From positions 668,057,852 through 668,121,851 of the forward strand of contig NC_081412.1 of the NCBI RefSeq assembly GCF_030272615.1: a stretch of 64,000 nt of DNA, in the 5' to 3' direction. Shown here piece by piece: positions 24,369-37,963 of the stretch (within the stretch, counting starts at the first letter, position 1; each line of letters begins with the position of its first letter). The DNA is from Cryptomeria japonica (lineage: Eukaryota > Streptophyta > Pinopsida > Cupressales > Cupressaceae). The position numbers were made by a program, and so were the translations under genes. Below the pieces are notes generated by a model, which saw nothing but the letters and a program-made list of their open reading frames with translations, was not told the origin of the DNA and made no database searches.

Positions 24369-24425
24369 AGGTAACATTTTTTGAGTTATTTTCTTAAGTT
24401 ACAGTGAGCTAAGACTTGGGAAAGC

Positions 24426-25049
24426 TTGGCTCTGATGGGTAGTCCTTGGTGCATACCCGCAGTTGTTCATTCAATCCCTCATCATACGTACAATGTACTT
24501 CCTATGTTCTATCTTGAAACTGGACAATGTTCTTTAAACCATGTAAGTGCTTTCAATAATTATATAGAACTTCTTCAGAATGTGTCACATGATATCATTT
24601 GTAGCTTGCTTGCAAGTACTTTTCAAGGTTCAACATCACACCGGTATGCAAATCTTCCTCCTGGTTTAATTTTCTCTTGTTGGGAGTTGGAATTTTTTTT
24701 CCTTTGTCAATATGATCTAGTAATGAGCACACAAGATATTTTACCTCAATTTGAAAGTGTTAAATGGAATTTTGTTGAAACTATTTCTTAATTTAATCAT
24801 AGATTTCTTTTAATGTATTAGAAAACTCAATCTACATGCAGGATCATCAACACTTATTGTTTGAAAGAATACTATCTTTGGGGTATTGATCCCACATTTG
24901 CAACAAAAGTGAGAAGTCTGGGTGAAGTAAATGATGTTAATCAGGCAATTACCATAGCCTTGATGCTATCACAATCTAGATTTGATGCACCAAATGACCA
25001 TCATGATGAATTTAATGATTGGGTGACAGAGAATTATCGATGTGCCTGA
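24426..25049 (+). pseudogene. E5 gag remnant (Ty3 Retrotrans_gag type)
   Basis: One frame of 207 codons interrupted by two stops between 24789 and 24861. The first half contains VSAFNNYIELLQNVSHDI, LLASTFQGSTSHRYANLPPG and FSCWELEFFFLCQYD, which match Retrotrans_gag (helix, LxxSLxGxAxxWxxxLPxxSIxSWxELxxxFLxxY). The second half, GIDPTFATKVRSLGEVNDVN then QAITIALML, fits the region after the domain. No zinc knuckle is present before the TGA at 25047. It would form the element's particle; E5 would need polymerase from elsewhere. Confidence 0.75.
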
Positions 25050-28000
25050 GATTCTAACACAATATACACCATGCCTATCCAACAACAATCATATGAGAAC
25101 TTCTATACACATATTCAACCAAATTAATGAATGAATGTAATCATGACCAATGCATGCAAATTTGAAATCTGAATAATAATGTTTCATCTTCAAGTGAAAA
25201 TCTAATTGCTATAACTTCCCCTTTTGATCATGATTCAGGAAGTAGAGTAGTAGATTACAATGAAATTGTAGCTACAACTATAAGTGTACAGTCATGTCAA
25301 TCCAAATGGCTAAGTCAGAATGAAGATAAAGTGGCTGCCAATGTTGATCATGAGAGGGAAATCAACTTTGGAAGTGATCCAACAACCATTTTTGAGTGAT
25401 ATTTTGAATAATTTGAAGTTGCCACAATGCTGCCCCAACATTTCCACAATGAAGAATCGACAAGTGGAGAGTTTCATACACATTGTCAAGATGAGTTTCA
25501 TGATGATCAACCACATAATGAAGGTGTGTAAAATTCTAGTTTATGGTTGGATACTACACTTGCACATAAACATTTGAATGAAAGGTTGAGAGAGTTCAGT
25601 GTTTATAAGTCTCTAGTGGATGTTACATTGGTAGATGGATGTAGAATACATTGCACAAACAAGCATTATGAGATTAATTGTTGTTTTTTCCTTGAGTGAA
25701 TGGATATATATTTGAAACACATGATTGAATTTAAGGATGTATTCACTCCCCTGTAAGATCATTGGTACCTCGATTTGATGAATGAGTTGAGAGAAAAACT
25801 CTTGCTACTCAAGGCACAAGAGGATTCACATCCATTCAATCATGAAGGCAATCTTCTCGATGAGATCCAACATGATGAAGAATTGAAGACAAGTACAGAT
25901 GAAAATGGTAAGTTGGTATTTATGCCTTCCTCTATTGATGAACATGAGAGACATGTTGATTTGAATTCACTATGTAACAACAATGTTGATTTGTGTTTGG
26001 ATTCATTCAATAAAGAAGCTAAGTTGATGGTTGACCTTGATGTGATTACATTAGGGATGACGGTCCCATTGGTTTGTAAGGTAGTAATGCTAATTCATGT
26101 AGTGATTTTGTGAGTAATGGGACTGATCTTGTAAAAGATTATGAAATCGAAAAGGTGAATTATGTTGCATTTGTATTGATGAGAGTAATAAGTTTGAGAT
26201 CAACCCCATAGGAGATGCCAACATGAATCTTTCCCTTGAATTTCAAGGTCATGGTGCTTCAAGTGAATGAAATTGTAATAATAAGAATCAAGGAGAAGTA
26301 TTCTTGGATGAAATTATATAAGATCTTTTCTTATGTGCTAATGACAAGCTGAGAAGTAAAGATCTTGACACAAACAAAGAATTGGATCGAAGTCAGAAAC
26401 TCCTTGATAAATCTCTAGATCAGATTTATATCAGCCATAAGGGTGGATTAGAAACTATGACAGGTGTTGATGAAACTATTTATGTACATGAAACTAACTC
26501 TCTATTGTGGAAAAGTGTTTATGACAAGGTTGAGCTTGATGAAAACATGAGAAGACCAAGAGAATACCTATGAGAGAAAGTCAGAAATGGAGTTTTCTAC
26601 ACAAGCCCATCAATGGGAAATTAGGGAGTGCCTATCTAAATTTGATTTTAATGAAATTTAAAAAAATATATATTGTTTGTCATTTTCTAGTGATTTCAAA
26701 TTGAATGATGAAATTCTACATGGTGGTTCATTAATCTCTACTTTTGTTGATCCCATCCAGGAAATTGATGAAGTCGATATTGTGCACGAAGAGGGGGATC
26801 ACCAAACATTGAAAAATAAAAGTGAAGATTGTGTTCAACCTACTACAGAAGAGGAAGTGCAAATAATGATGAATCTTATAGTAGAGATAAGTACAAAAAT
26901 GGACAACCCGGGAAACTCTGATAATATAAAAGATTTTGTAGTATGTGATTCATGTAGAATTCATCTTTAGAATTCACACACGGAGGTGATTTTATACTTT
27001 CCTAGGAGATTGCTACAAATTTTGAGATGGATAATGAAGAAGGTAATCTAAAGAAGGAATAACCTCATATTTCTTGTTTGTTATAAGAAGGCTTTGAATT
27101 AAATAGTCCAATGGTAGTTTAGTGTCTTAGTTCACCGCTTGGGATTTCTATTCATGTTAATGATGTGTTATAAATTGAAGCTAATCTTGTTGACAATCAG
27201 CATAATATGTCACTAATAGATGTTTCTTTTCTTGACATGTCTGAACCTGAGTAGGACAACAAGTTCTACCTCAAGTTGGGACCTCATAGAAATGAAGTCA
27301 CTATGCATGACCGTGCTCCTACAACACAATCAAATTAGGTGCTTCCTTCCTTTTTCCTCCATGCATTGATAACTTTGTGTTTGAGTATGACGTAGGGGAA
27401 ATAAAAACATATTTGTGGGTAGATCACAGTCAAAATGAAATCCCACAATTGATAACCTTTAATTTTTTGTGCTCTCAACATGAATTGAAACTGTTAAAAC
27501 TTTACACTTTTGAGTAAAAAAATGAATTCGCTGGACTTAGGACTTGGCCTACTAAGTTATTACTGTTGAACATGATGAAAAATCAATTAAGAAGTGGTCA
27601 AGATTTTTGTTGTGTCATTCAGTTAAGATTGGGTTGCAATTTGGTTAAGTGTTAGTTTATGATAGCTAGGTAGGATTAATTTAGTTTTCCTTCTTTTTTC
27701 ACTTTCTTGGTCTTTTCTTTCTTTTGGTCTTCCCGTGTGTCTGTGTTGTGTCTTCTTTTGTTTCTTGTGTTTTGGTTTTGTTTGTCCTATTTCCTCATCC
27801 CATTTCCTTATCTTTCTATTATTTTCGTGTTGTTGTTTTTGTGTGTGTGGATTGATCTTGTCTCCTTGCTCCTTCATGTGTCCCGCTTTCTTCTCTTTCT
27901 TGTTTGGGGCTCCACATTTAAAGGTGAAAGTTGGATTTTCACATGAGGGGTATAATAGAGAGTGACTTGGTTGAGAGTTTGCTACATGTAGTTTTGGATA

Positions 28001-28617
28001 CTTGATCAGTCACTTGCCCAAAAAACTTTAGTTTACTTTTATACTTCTCAATCATGAAGGTGATAGCATGTATCATGACTTGGTGTATTTTCTAGTTTCT
28101 AGGGAGTAGTTGAAAGTCTATCACAAATTACACATCTTAAGAATCCATAGATTAGTTTATATCAAGTTTGGTAGTCTCTATCCAAGGTGAAAAATCTGAA
28201 GGTTTATGTTTCCTTTATGGTGTCCACCATGGTTCCCAACCCAGTGTCAAACTTCATTGTTTGAGGATTAAGGAAGCGAGAAAATAATACAATCATTAGA
28301 AAGTAAAAAAATGAAAAGAAGAAAGAAAAATAAGAAAGAGTCATCAAAATCTCAATGTTGGAAACTACATACTTCACCTACGTATCCTGGATAGTGCTTG
28401 CCTTGCTTGGTCATAACATAACTCGATGGATGGTTAATGAATAAATTGCACACATTTGAGATTTTAGTTGTAACTTGGGTCTCTTTAGTGTGTTGAGGCT
28501 TGATTATGTCAATGTTCTTTACGTTTTCTAGTATGAACGTAAATTGGAGATTCTAGGTTCTTGAAGGGTCAAGTGCTTGAAAATGAATGGAACCATTTTC
28601 ACAACTGAGTCACCATT
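25050..28617 (+). other. E5 internal region, non-pol, acidic ORF fragments
   Basis: About 3.6 kb with short plus-strand open frames at 25775-26113, 26382-26573 and 26677-26970, rich in Asp, Glu and Asn (for example LDEIQHDEELKTSTDENGK). They share no motif I recognise and are not in a single frame. A pyrimidine-rich patch lies at about 27680-27900. No RT, RNase H, integrase or protease motif was found. Probably spacer or remnants of a second ORF. Confidence 0.5.
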
Positions 28618-30996
28618 TTTTATTCCTTGCATAATGCACCCTCACTTTTTTCTTCTTAAGATAGCCCCCCCCCTTTTCTTCGCTTTGTTTTCATCTTGTT
28701 TTCTTTTCATTCACACTTTGGAACCCCGGGTTCCTAGGATCTCGAAGTACATTTTGTTCCTTTTGTTTCTTTTGCTTTGTTTGACTTCAGAGTTTCGAGA
28801 TTCTGAACCCTAAAGTCTTCATTGTTTTTCACTTTTTCACTTTGGAAATATGGAATCCCAGAATCCCGAAGTGTCCCTTCGTTGGTTTCTCTTTGATTTT
28901 GGAACTCTGAAATCCTAGAGTCACAAAGTCTTGTGTTTTCTTCTTAGAGCCCTGGGATCCCAAAATTTTGGAATCCTGGTGTCTCTCTTCATTTTGTTTT
29001 TTCCTTCTTTGGAGTTCTAGGACTCTGAAGTTCCAAGGTCTTTCTCTTTTTGACCTCTCGAACGTCAAGATCCTGAAACCCCAGAGCATGCATGGGTTTC
29101 CCTGTTGGTTGGTTTCTTTGTGGTGCACTTTGTGTCCCTTTTTTCTCCTTGTTTGAGTGAGTTCTCATCTTCCTGGCTTTGTGTTTGTGTTTCTTTCCTT
29201 TGTTGTATTTTCATTTCATGTGTGTTCATGTTTGGTAGCTTAGTTTTTTTCTATGAATAAGCCGATTTCTAAATTGGCAGTTAGGGTTATTCATTTTCTT
29301 AATTTTGGAACTTCGGGTTCCTAAAGTCTTGGAACTTTCCTTTTGGCCTGCTTCAAACAACAAAACCCTTGGTTTTCAAGATCCTGGATTTTGATTTTGT
29401 TCTTTCCCTTAGCTTTGTAACTTTGGGTTCCTAAAGTCCTGGAGTTGGTCTATGTTGTTTCTTGAGTATTTTGGGATTCTAGAACCCCAGAATCTCGAAG
29501 TCATGGTCTTTCTCACCAAGTCCACCTCGGGATTTCAGGATCCTAGAATCCTGAAATTGGTCTCTTTGTTGAGTTTCAAGCTTCAAGAACCTAGAACTAT
29601 GGGATCTTGAAATCATGCATAATGGTTTCTTTTGACCCTTAAACCCTGAAAAACCAAAGATTCCTGAGTCCATTATTTCTAAGTGAATCTCCTAAGGCAC
29701 TGATTATGTATATTCCCATGTGTAGATGAAAGAATTCTTATGGAAATATTAGCCATCCCAAGGAAGAAATCAAGCAATGAGATCAAGCTCAAAAGGAATC
29801 CCATCATCCACTTTAGTAGATTGCTACATACAAAACTATCACGGTTACAAGGAGAACAAGAAGCAAAGAAGTTAACTCCCAAATTGTTCTTGTTACCACA
29901 GAGAGGGAAACCATAATCTTGCTGATAATTATAGTTTTGATGGAAGGCTTGGACTACACTCATCATGCACAAGCATCAGCACACCATCAAGGGACATCGT
30001 ACATGTAGAGACTATAGACATAGTCACCTCTGAAGAATAATCAAGGTTTATATGTAACAAGTGACAACTAAGTGAAGTTCAAAACAAGAGACTTGCATTT
30101 TGACTACAACTCCCACCATTTTGGAACTGAGTCTTAGGAATAGTTTACTCCTAGAATATAGGAGGCAAGGCACTATAAATGTAATGAATCAAGCCATTTC
30201 AAGGAGGTCCAAAAATTGAAGATTGGAGGTCATAGTTAGAATTAGAAATATCTTAGGAGATTGAAATTTTCTAGAACTTAGTTGAAGGTCATTCCAGATT
30301 CTCTTCCATTGCATTTTCATGTTAATGTAGCTGGAAGCAATTTGATGTAAGAAAAATTAGACATTCAGTGTGACAAATCTATTGAATAATTTTCCTCATT
30401 TGAAGGTGAATATATGAACTTCAATTCAATTTCCTGTTTACTTCATTTATTTTCTATCATATGACGTATGTTTGATATTCATTTTATTCAATCAACTTCC
30501 TGAGTCTGGAGAGAGTCTTGTTTGCATACTTGCAATCTATGCATGCATATGGTGATTGTTGTTAATGTTGGTGTGGCTTAGTATTTCTTTCCATTGAATC
30601 TGGCTTCATTAATATGCTAAATTGATGATTTGGCATGTTAATGTATGAGTATCCCCATTTCCTCCAGATTTAGTTGATATTATTGGATCGAATGTATGTC
30701 AAATGTTCATCATCTTCTTACATTCCTTTTCTCTTTTGTTATTTCTTTCTTGCTGGTTAGTTTAGATTTAGTTTTAGTTTTCTAACTTTTGTGAATAAAT
30801 CAAAAACATTTGAATCAGCAGGCCCCTTAATAGGTACAACTACGTCAACCACCGAGTTACCGAACATCTTCGTGACTTGACTATAGAGACCTTGGAGTCG
30901 CCAGTCTCTCAAGATTGATTACTTTTGAGGAGAGGTGGTATGTGCATTCATGTTCTACCTGCCTATTGGTGAGTGTGTCAAAACATCCGTCAATAG
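28618..30996 (+). repeat. 3' LTR of E5 (about 2.38 kb), with the empty site for E1
   Basis: Homologous to the 5' LTR throughout. Near 29868 it reads gttaactcccaaattgttc without any insertion, where the 5' LTR has gttaaatcctag, E1, then cctagctcatcc. Confidence 0.8.
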
Positions 30997-32445
30997 ATAA
31001 TTAGACTCTTTGATTAACTATTACCTTTTTTATTTGATATGATAGGATATTGTTTGATAACAAATATGCAAGATATACTTAAAAAGATAGAAAATTGATA
31101 ACTTTGAATAAAAATATAAGCTCACATCTGGAACTTAGATATAGAGAGGAACCTACAGCTAAAATTAGAGTTAAAAGTGCTAGACATGTGAGCTTGGTGC
31201 CTTAATATTGAGAGTTTCCAAATTGATGAAAAGGTTCAAAAAATAAAATCATGAGGTCTCTTAGGATTGTTTTCCATACTTTCATCCAAAAAGTGTCAAC
31301 ATTGGAGCTAGTTGATTTTGTCTATGGGTTTCTACTTATTTAAAATCTAGTGTCATCTATCTCAACTACTTTACACAAATTTGTAACTTTCAATTGTTGG
31401 ATCTACACCTACACACAAATAAAGAGGGAAAAATGTTGTATTGTATAGGGGCTTGCCTAAGTTAAATCTCACGTTGGTGTTTTCATGTCCATAATAGCAA
31501 TAATTGATGAAAAAGGAATGTTTTTAATAATTATCCTAAATCTCACAACAATTTTACAACACTATACTCACTATGGATCAATTACTTATTTACATTTACC
31601 AAGTTTGTAGCAATCGAGTGGTAGGGATTGATAAAATTATAGAAACTAAAAATTCTTTGAGGCATTCTGCCAAATATGCTTTCATATTTTGTGTAGATAT
31701 CTACTGCATCACTTTCAAATACAACATTTGTAAAAACTATCCCTTTTGTTAGGGTTTGATGGATATCTATATACTATTCCAAAGCTCCATACTAGATCAT
31801 ACAAACCTTTAACTATGAAAGGTATAAAATATCCCATGAAACATTTTTATCTCAATCATATCCACATATTGGTATTCTACTAGTACAACAAAAGCGTGCA
31901 AGAGTTGCAAGTTAGTGAAAAGTGTACCGACAAAATAATAGAAGTCGTAGCCTTAAAAATAAAATAACTCTTTTCTCCTTAAAATAAAAAAATAAAAAAA
32001 GATGATGAATCATAGTTTCACAAAAAACAATTTTACTTGAATTGTATATGTGCAACAAATGAATTATTGATACATCAGTTTTTAGTCAAATAGAGAGGCC
32101 CCAATCAAGCAAATTAACAATTTTTATCACACTAACTGATATTAGATCCAAATTAGAACAAGTAAAAAAAAATCCTAAATTTTTATTACACAAATATATA
32201 AAGATGCAATTTATAATTTTGATATTCGCGAGGATTATGATATGTGATAGAAGCTTCATCTATCAAAAGTTTTGAAATATAGATTGATTCCCTGAATAAT
32301 TTTGAATGACTAGATTATCTTATATGTTTAACCAAAGATAATTTTTTGGTTTAGATGTATTTATTCAAATTATTATAATAATATATTACATAAAAAAATA
32401 AATGAAATATACTTATTTTCATTAAAAAGAGAAGTATTTTCTCAC
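30997..32445. other. AT-rich stretch without recognisable features
   Basis: About 1.4 kb with no convincing ORF, LTR end or RNA gene. Its last 40 bp (cttattttcattaaaaagag...) are part of a short tandem duplication that continues beyond S2 at 36658. Confidence 0.5.
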
Positions 32446-32663
32446 TACAGTGTAGTGCCCCTACCCTAGTCGGCCTTGTGAAACTGGTTTGACCTTGGTT
32501 GACTTCCTATGAGCATTCTTGGATGGTCGATTAACCATTATGTAATGTGGTAGATTAGATAATATGAATATTGTGCATACCTATTATTGTGCTTTTGCAT
32601 CGATGCTTGTGTAAGTTTAATTGTTTCCCTAATTCTTGTTATAAATCTCAAGCTAACGCCTTC

Positions 32664-32805
<142 letters not shown>

Positions 32806-34255
32806 CTTGCGTGACTCGTGGTTGCAGGAGATTGCAGGTACAATACTGCGTAGGTGCGAGGTTTGTCTCCAATAGGATTCACAGGGTTGAGTATACCTCT
32901 TTCATCCTTAGAATTTGGATTAGGTGGTCGTAAAACCCTTGTCTTGCCTTAGCCATGATCAAGTGAGTCGTGTGTGGTCTGTCGGTTTCCCTTTTCATTT
33001 GGGTTTGCGTGTCGTTTGATTGGTTGGCTTTCTTGGGTTGCGTGCCTTGCATGTGGTAAAATGGAGTATTTTAGCCTAAGTATTTAATTTAATTTAATGT
33101 GTCCATTTACGCATTAGTAATTGAGAAATTAAAATAGATAGGTTCTTTTATGTGATTAATCGTTAATTAAAGAGATCGCTTTATTTACATTTGTAGAGAG
33201 TTTAATTTAATGGTTAATTTAAATAACGAATTTATTTAGTGTATGTGTTTTAAAAAGGAAAGATTTAAAGTCATTTGGAAATAGAAATAATTTAATCTCC
33301 TTTGCATTTTGGAAAAGAAAGATTAATTTTTACTATTTAAGAAAATCAATTTTTACTAGAAAAGCAAGTTTAATTTATAAGTATATTTGATATAGTGTGA
33401 AAGATTGATTTTGGGAAATTAATTTAATTAAAATATTTTATCCTCGTCAATATTGTGAAATATAAATGTTAGCCTAGATAATATTGAGAAAATTAAAAAA
33501 AAAAATTAAATGAGAGAGAAGCATTTTAATGTTTAATTAGAAAAGCAAGTTAGAATTTTTGTATAGTTGAAAAGAATGATTATTTCATTTTTTTTATTTT
33601 ATTTAAAAAGTGTTTAAATTCAAAATTAGGGATTTAGGTCAAAATTGGATCCCATTTAACCTCGGTTGGAAAATATTTTTGGGGGTTGAATTTTTTGAAA
33701 AAGAAAAATATTTGTATGGAGATTGGGGATTTTGGAGAAGGATGGATTTCTATAGCTGCAGGATTGGGGGCTCTTCTTCAAATCGTACCCAGAATGCTAA
33801 AGGAGGTAGGATTCCGATTTTCCTATTTGTTTATATGCTAAATCAAAAATAAAGGAATTTGGGTTGTTCTTCATGAAATGCTGGTTTTAAAATATCGATG
33901 AATGCTCTTAGATTTAAGTTTTAGTTTTGAAAATATCGGTTGTTCTTGGGTCAAGATTGTCTGAATGGTTTTGTGTTGGAGAAATCTTGCTTATCTGAAG
34001 TTTTTTTTGAGTATTGGACAATCATGAGCTTGCTGGGAAAATTTCCCCATTTTTGTGTTTTGGATCATTCTGGAAAAATATATATATTTAAGTTCCACAA
34101 GGACTGTGAATGAGATAGGTTGGGGTGTTTATTTTAGTTTATTATTATTTTAATTGATGGGGTTGTTGTTTTGATTTTTTAAAAATCAAATTAAAAAAAA
34201 TTTGGAAATCAAAATGTATTTTTCTTTAAAAAGAAAAAAACGTATTTTTTTTAAA

Positions 34256-34380
34256 GCGTCTAGGGTTGGAAGGCGAGGGAGTTGAGGACTCTACCCGCAC
34301 CCTCCTCTCTGCGGGCCGCGGGGGAGCTGCGGAGGTTTCCACCTCCCCGTGTTGGGAGGTGGGCCCCGCAATGGGTTCCC
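34256..34380. repeat. GC-rich island with short inverted repeats in S2
   Basis: About 125 bp of GC-rich DNA (ctgcgggccgcgggggagct; ggaggtttccacctcc) between A/T tracts. It sits in the same relative setting as the palindrome array in S1 but has no clear period. Confidence 0.7.
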
Positions 34381-34578
34381 CATTTCTTTTTTATTAAAAA
34401 AAACTTTTTCTTAAAGAAAATAAAACTTTCATTATTGCATAATGTATTTAAAAAAAAAAAACAAAGTTCATTTTATTTTTAATGTTAAATATTATTAATA
34501 TATATTTTATTAACAAGGGTTAATAAATATATATTAATTAATATTAAATTTGAAATATATGAATTATTCAATTCATTA

Positions 34579-34613
<35 letters not shown>

Positions 34614-34773
34614 AATGAGATTAATATATATATTAATAATAACAATTAATTGAAAATCGTGTATTATTAAATTATTAATTGTTTATATTTTATTATCTAG
34701 GGGCTAATAATTATATAATGATTAATATTTAAGTTTGAGAATCTGTATAAACGAGGGAATACCCTTTGGGAAT

Positions 34774-34906
34774 AGATAGAATAACCTTCTTTTATTGAGA
34801 GATTTTTGAAATAAATCTAGATAGAATAACTTTCTTTTATTGGAGATTTTTGAAATAAATCTAGATAGAATAACTTTCTTTTATTGGAGATTTTGAAATA
34901 AATCAT
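34774..34906. repeat. Three tandem copies of a 44-45-bp unit
   Basis: Copies beginning agatagaataac start at 34774, 34819 and 34863 and are nearly identical. Confidence 0.9.
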
Positions 34907-35867
34907 ATTTATTATTCGGTGATGTTTAAATTTATATATTATCCAAGGATATATTATTTATGGAATTAAATGATATAGGTCATATGGGAAGTTTAGAAAG
35001 GGAATACTAAAGTATAGGAGTAATTGGAAAATGAGATATTTAACATTGGACATTCTGAAAACTCAAATGATATGCTATTGAATTATCGGAAAATTAATAA
35101 TGCATCGATTTGAAAAATTGATAAGTTAATGATATCCTCATTAGTAAAATAAATGGTTTAGTTATGTCCTTCCTCGATTTTGTGATATAGACAAATGGAA
35201 AAATGGCAAGTTTAAATTTATGTATTCGCTTTGTTAAGAAATGGCAAAACCTTGATATGCTTGTTAGGACCTTGTCGTCTGGTGGGTTTGTGGATGGCCA
35301 TAGTGGATCAAGTCCCTAGTTAGGGTACCATCAGACAAGAAACCCTTGTAATTGATTTTGATGTGTTCAGTTGGATCCGCTTCCATGAAGGGATCATTTA
35401 TGTATTTATTGGCCAAAGTGGTCATTGTGTAGTGGTTGTGTTTGCCTATAAGGAAGAGATGTAAATGACATGAACCTTATGTAATCTTAACTTAATTAAT
35501 TGCCAGAGGGGTCTTGCAGTTGAGTAGACCCAGAGATGTAGCTCTCTAGGGGTGAACTCCGAGATCATTACTGTGTTATGTGATGTTTTTGTCTCTCATG
35601 TTCATGGATAGTGCTAGCATGTATGGACGATAATTTGATAGAATGTATAGGTGGATTGGATGAGATTTATTGTAATGCATGTATGTAGTCATCTTTTAAA
35701 TGTAATTAATTGGATCATGAAGGAACGTACCTTGTTAATGTTAATGAAATTAAGTATGCAAGAAAGAACTCCTTAGTTATGAGGAAATTTATAGTACATT
35801 TTGGAACAAGATGCATGACATGTGTTAATGTAAACTTGAATGCAATGAATGGTTTAAAAGTTATTGG

Positions 35868-36345
35868 ATGAACTCGTCATATCACCTAAACTGTAATTTT
35901 AATGGATGAACTTCATTATGATGTTTACAATTTATCTTTAATAAATGGTCTTCATCTTATTAGCTAGATTTCAATTGTAATGGATGAACTCATTTGGTTA
36001 TTCACATTTTAACCTTATTAAACGAACTTCATCTTCTTAGCATTACTTTAACTATAATTGGGTGAACTCATTGATTATTTACATTTCAATCTAATTAAAT
36101 GAACTTCACCTTATTGACTATATTTTAACTATAACAGATGAACCCATTAGGTTATGTACATCTTAACCTTTATAAATGAACTTCGATAAATTAGCTATAA
36201 TGTATCTACAATGGATGGACTCACCAAGTTAACCATATTCTAACCTTAATGGGTGAATTCTTAAGTTATCTATGTTTTAACTTCTATGGGTAAATTTCCT
36301 CATGTTAGCCTCATCTTCAACCATAATAGATGAACGCTTCCTAGT
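35868..36345. repeat. Degenerate tandem array, about 78-bp period with half-unit structure
   Basis: Roughly six copies of a unit alternating atggatgaactcatt and aaatgaacttcatctt, each followed by an attttaacc-like segment, so the array also shows an approximately 39-bp half period. Confidence 0.7.
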
Positions 36346-36690
36346 TTCTAAAATGTAAAATTCATCGAACATATTATATCCATGTCTTAAGTAATAACTT
36401 GTAATTAAGATATCCCGCTTAATTGGATCAAATGTCGCGAGTTGAGTTAGGTGTAAGGTTACGTAATCACGTTGGGAAACTCCTTGGGTTCGTTTAGTCT
36501 TCTGCTATGTTTTCTAAGTTTTAGATAACTCTGATGTATCTTAATGTTGTGTCTTATTATTAAAACTATTTAATTTAAAAATAAATAAATATTTACACTC
36601 CATTTGAGTGTTTTAGCTTTATCCCTTCGGGGTTTCCTGGTGGGGCATTACATACGGTATGATAGGAATTCATCACAAAGGAAAAGTATA

Positions 36691-36850
36691 AAATTTGGTT
36701 ATAGTGGATAGGAAAGTCCTTTTAAATGGATACACTTATTTTCATTAAAAAGAAAGGTCTTTTCTCACTACCATATGACATGGATAGACCAATAGGTGAA
36801 GCAAAAATTTGGTTATAGTGGGCAAGAAAGTCTTTTTAAATAGAATATGT
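36691..36850. repeat. About 114-bp tandem duplication bordering S2
   Basis: aaatttggttatagtgg starts at 36691 and again at 36805. A third partial copy (cttattttcattaaaaagag) lies left of S2 at 32412-32450. S2 inserted into this short array. Confidence 0.75.
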
Positions 36851-36857
36851 TAAGTCT

Positions 36858-37963
36858 ATCAACATAATTAATTAATTAATTAAATTGTGTTAGTCTTTTT
36901 CTTCTTAAAATTAATTAAATAAAATGTAATTAATTTTATCACTATAGTCCTATAACTAATTTATCAAAATTAATTATTCCCCCATTTTTCTAAAATAAAA
37001 TATCATTTATTTATTTTAGACCCTACTAAGTTAGTCATGTGATTCCTACAAATCACTCTAATCCTCAATTAGCCTAATTAATTCTTCTAGAAGCATGGTT
37101 ATCATTACTACTCAATTTTAAATTCCTCCACTAATTCTCTCTCCTCATGTCACATCCTCCTAACTTCCCCATTTTCACTCTAATCACTCATCAAGCCACC
37201 TAATCAATCTCCTTAATCATTTGCACATCCCTAATTACCTTGATTGGGGATGGGTCAACTCTTTACCATAAATGGCTTTCCCATCTCATTCTCCAATCTT
37301 AAATACTACCCATTTTGATCCTTTCAAGGAAATTAAAATTCTTTGAACCTCCCCATGCATCCTCTTCCCAAGGAATTTTTAATTCATTTCCTCATTTAGT
37401 CTTCCCACACATCCTCTTATTTTGGAATTTTTAATTCCTCTCCCCTTTCTCCAATGAATTTTTAATTCATTTTTCTCTTCCCAATGTACTTGGAGAAATT
37501 TTCCCCATGTACCTTGAGAGGTGTGGAGACAATAAATACCTTTATGGCATATATCTTGAATCCCACACCTTGTCCTCTCAATCCTCTCCTCCATTTCAAA
37601 TCAATCTTAACCCTTCATTCTCAAATCAATCTTAGCCCTGCATTTTGGCCTCCTCCAGTCTATCAATTGGAGTCTCCTCCCTTCACAAATCATCTACTTC
37701 TCATGCATTGTCATGTTGCCCATTTTAATCCCAAGATGATCAATAGAACCATCATAATACCCAAATATTGCCTCACTTAGTCAATCCATTTCATCTTACT
37801 CAATCACTCAATACAATCTATCATTGTGTAGTCACACCAATCCCTCATCCAAGGAGCAAATCAAGTAGAGCAACAAGGGTGCATCTTCCACTTCATCTAG
37901 CTCAATCAGAGGAAGAGTAGAAGCTAAGGTATAATTGATCAATTTAGTTGTTTAAATGATTTA
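36858..37963. other. Pyrimidine-rich stretch, no gene recognised
   Basis: About 1.1 kb, rich in C/T on the plus strand from about 37000, similar in composition to 54.1-58.7 kb. Short open frames at 37379-37780 are not recognisable. Confidence 0.45.

Larger units (their letters stand above)
12322..30996 (+). mobile_element. E5: gag-only Ty3-like LTR element, host of nested E1
   Basis: Two homologous LTRs (12322-24346 interrupted by E1, and 28618-30996) bracket about 4.27 kb of internal DNA. The sequence either side of E1 (12322-13562 plus 23230-24346) aligns along its whole length with 28618-30996, including the poly-C tract, the repeat array and the tail gtgtcaaaaca. The internal part encodes only decayed gag and acidic fragments; no RT, RNase H or integrase motif is visible. 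A clean target duplication could not be assigned, so outer ends are good to a few bases only. Confidence 0.75.
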
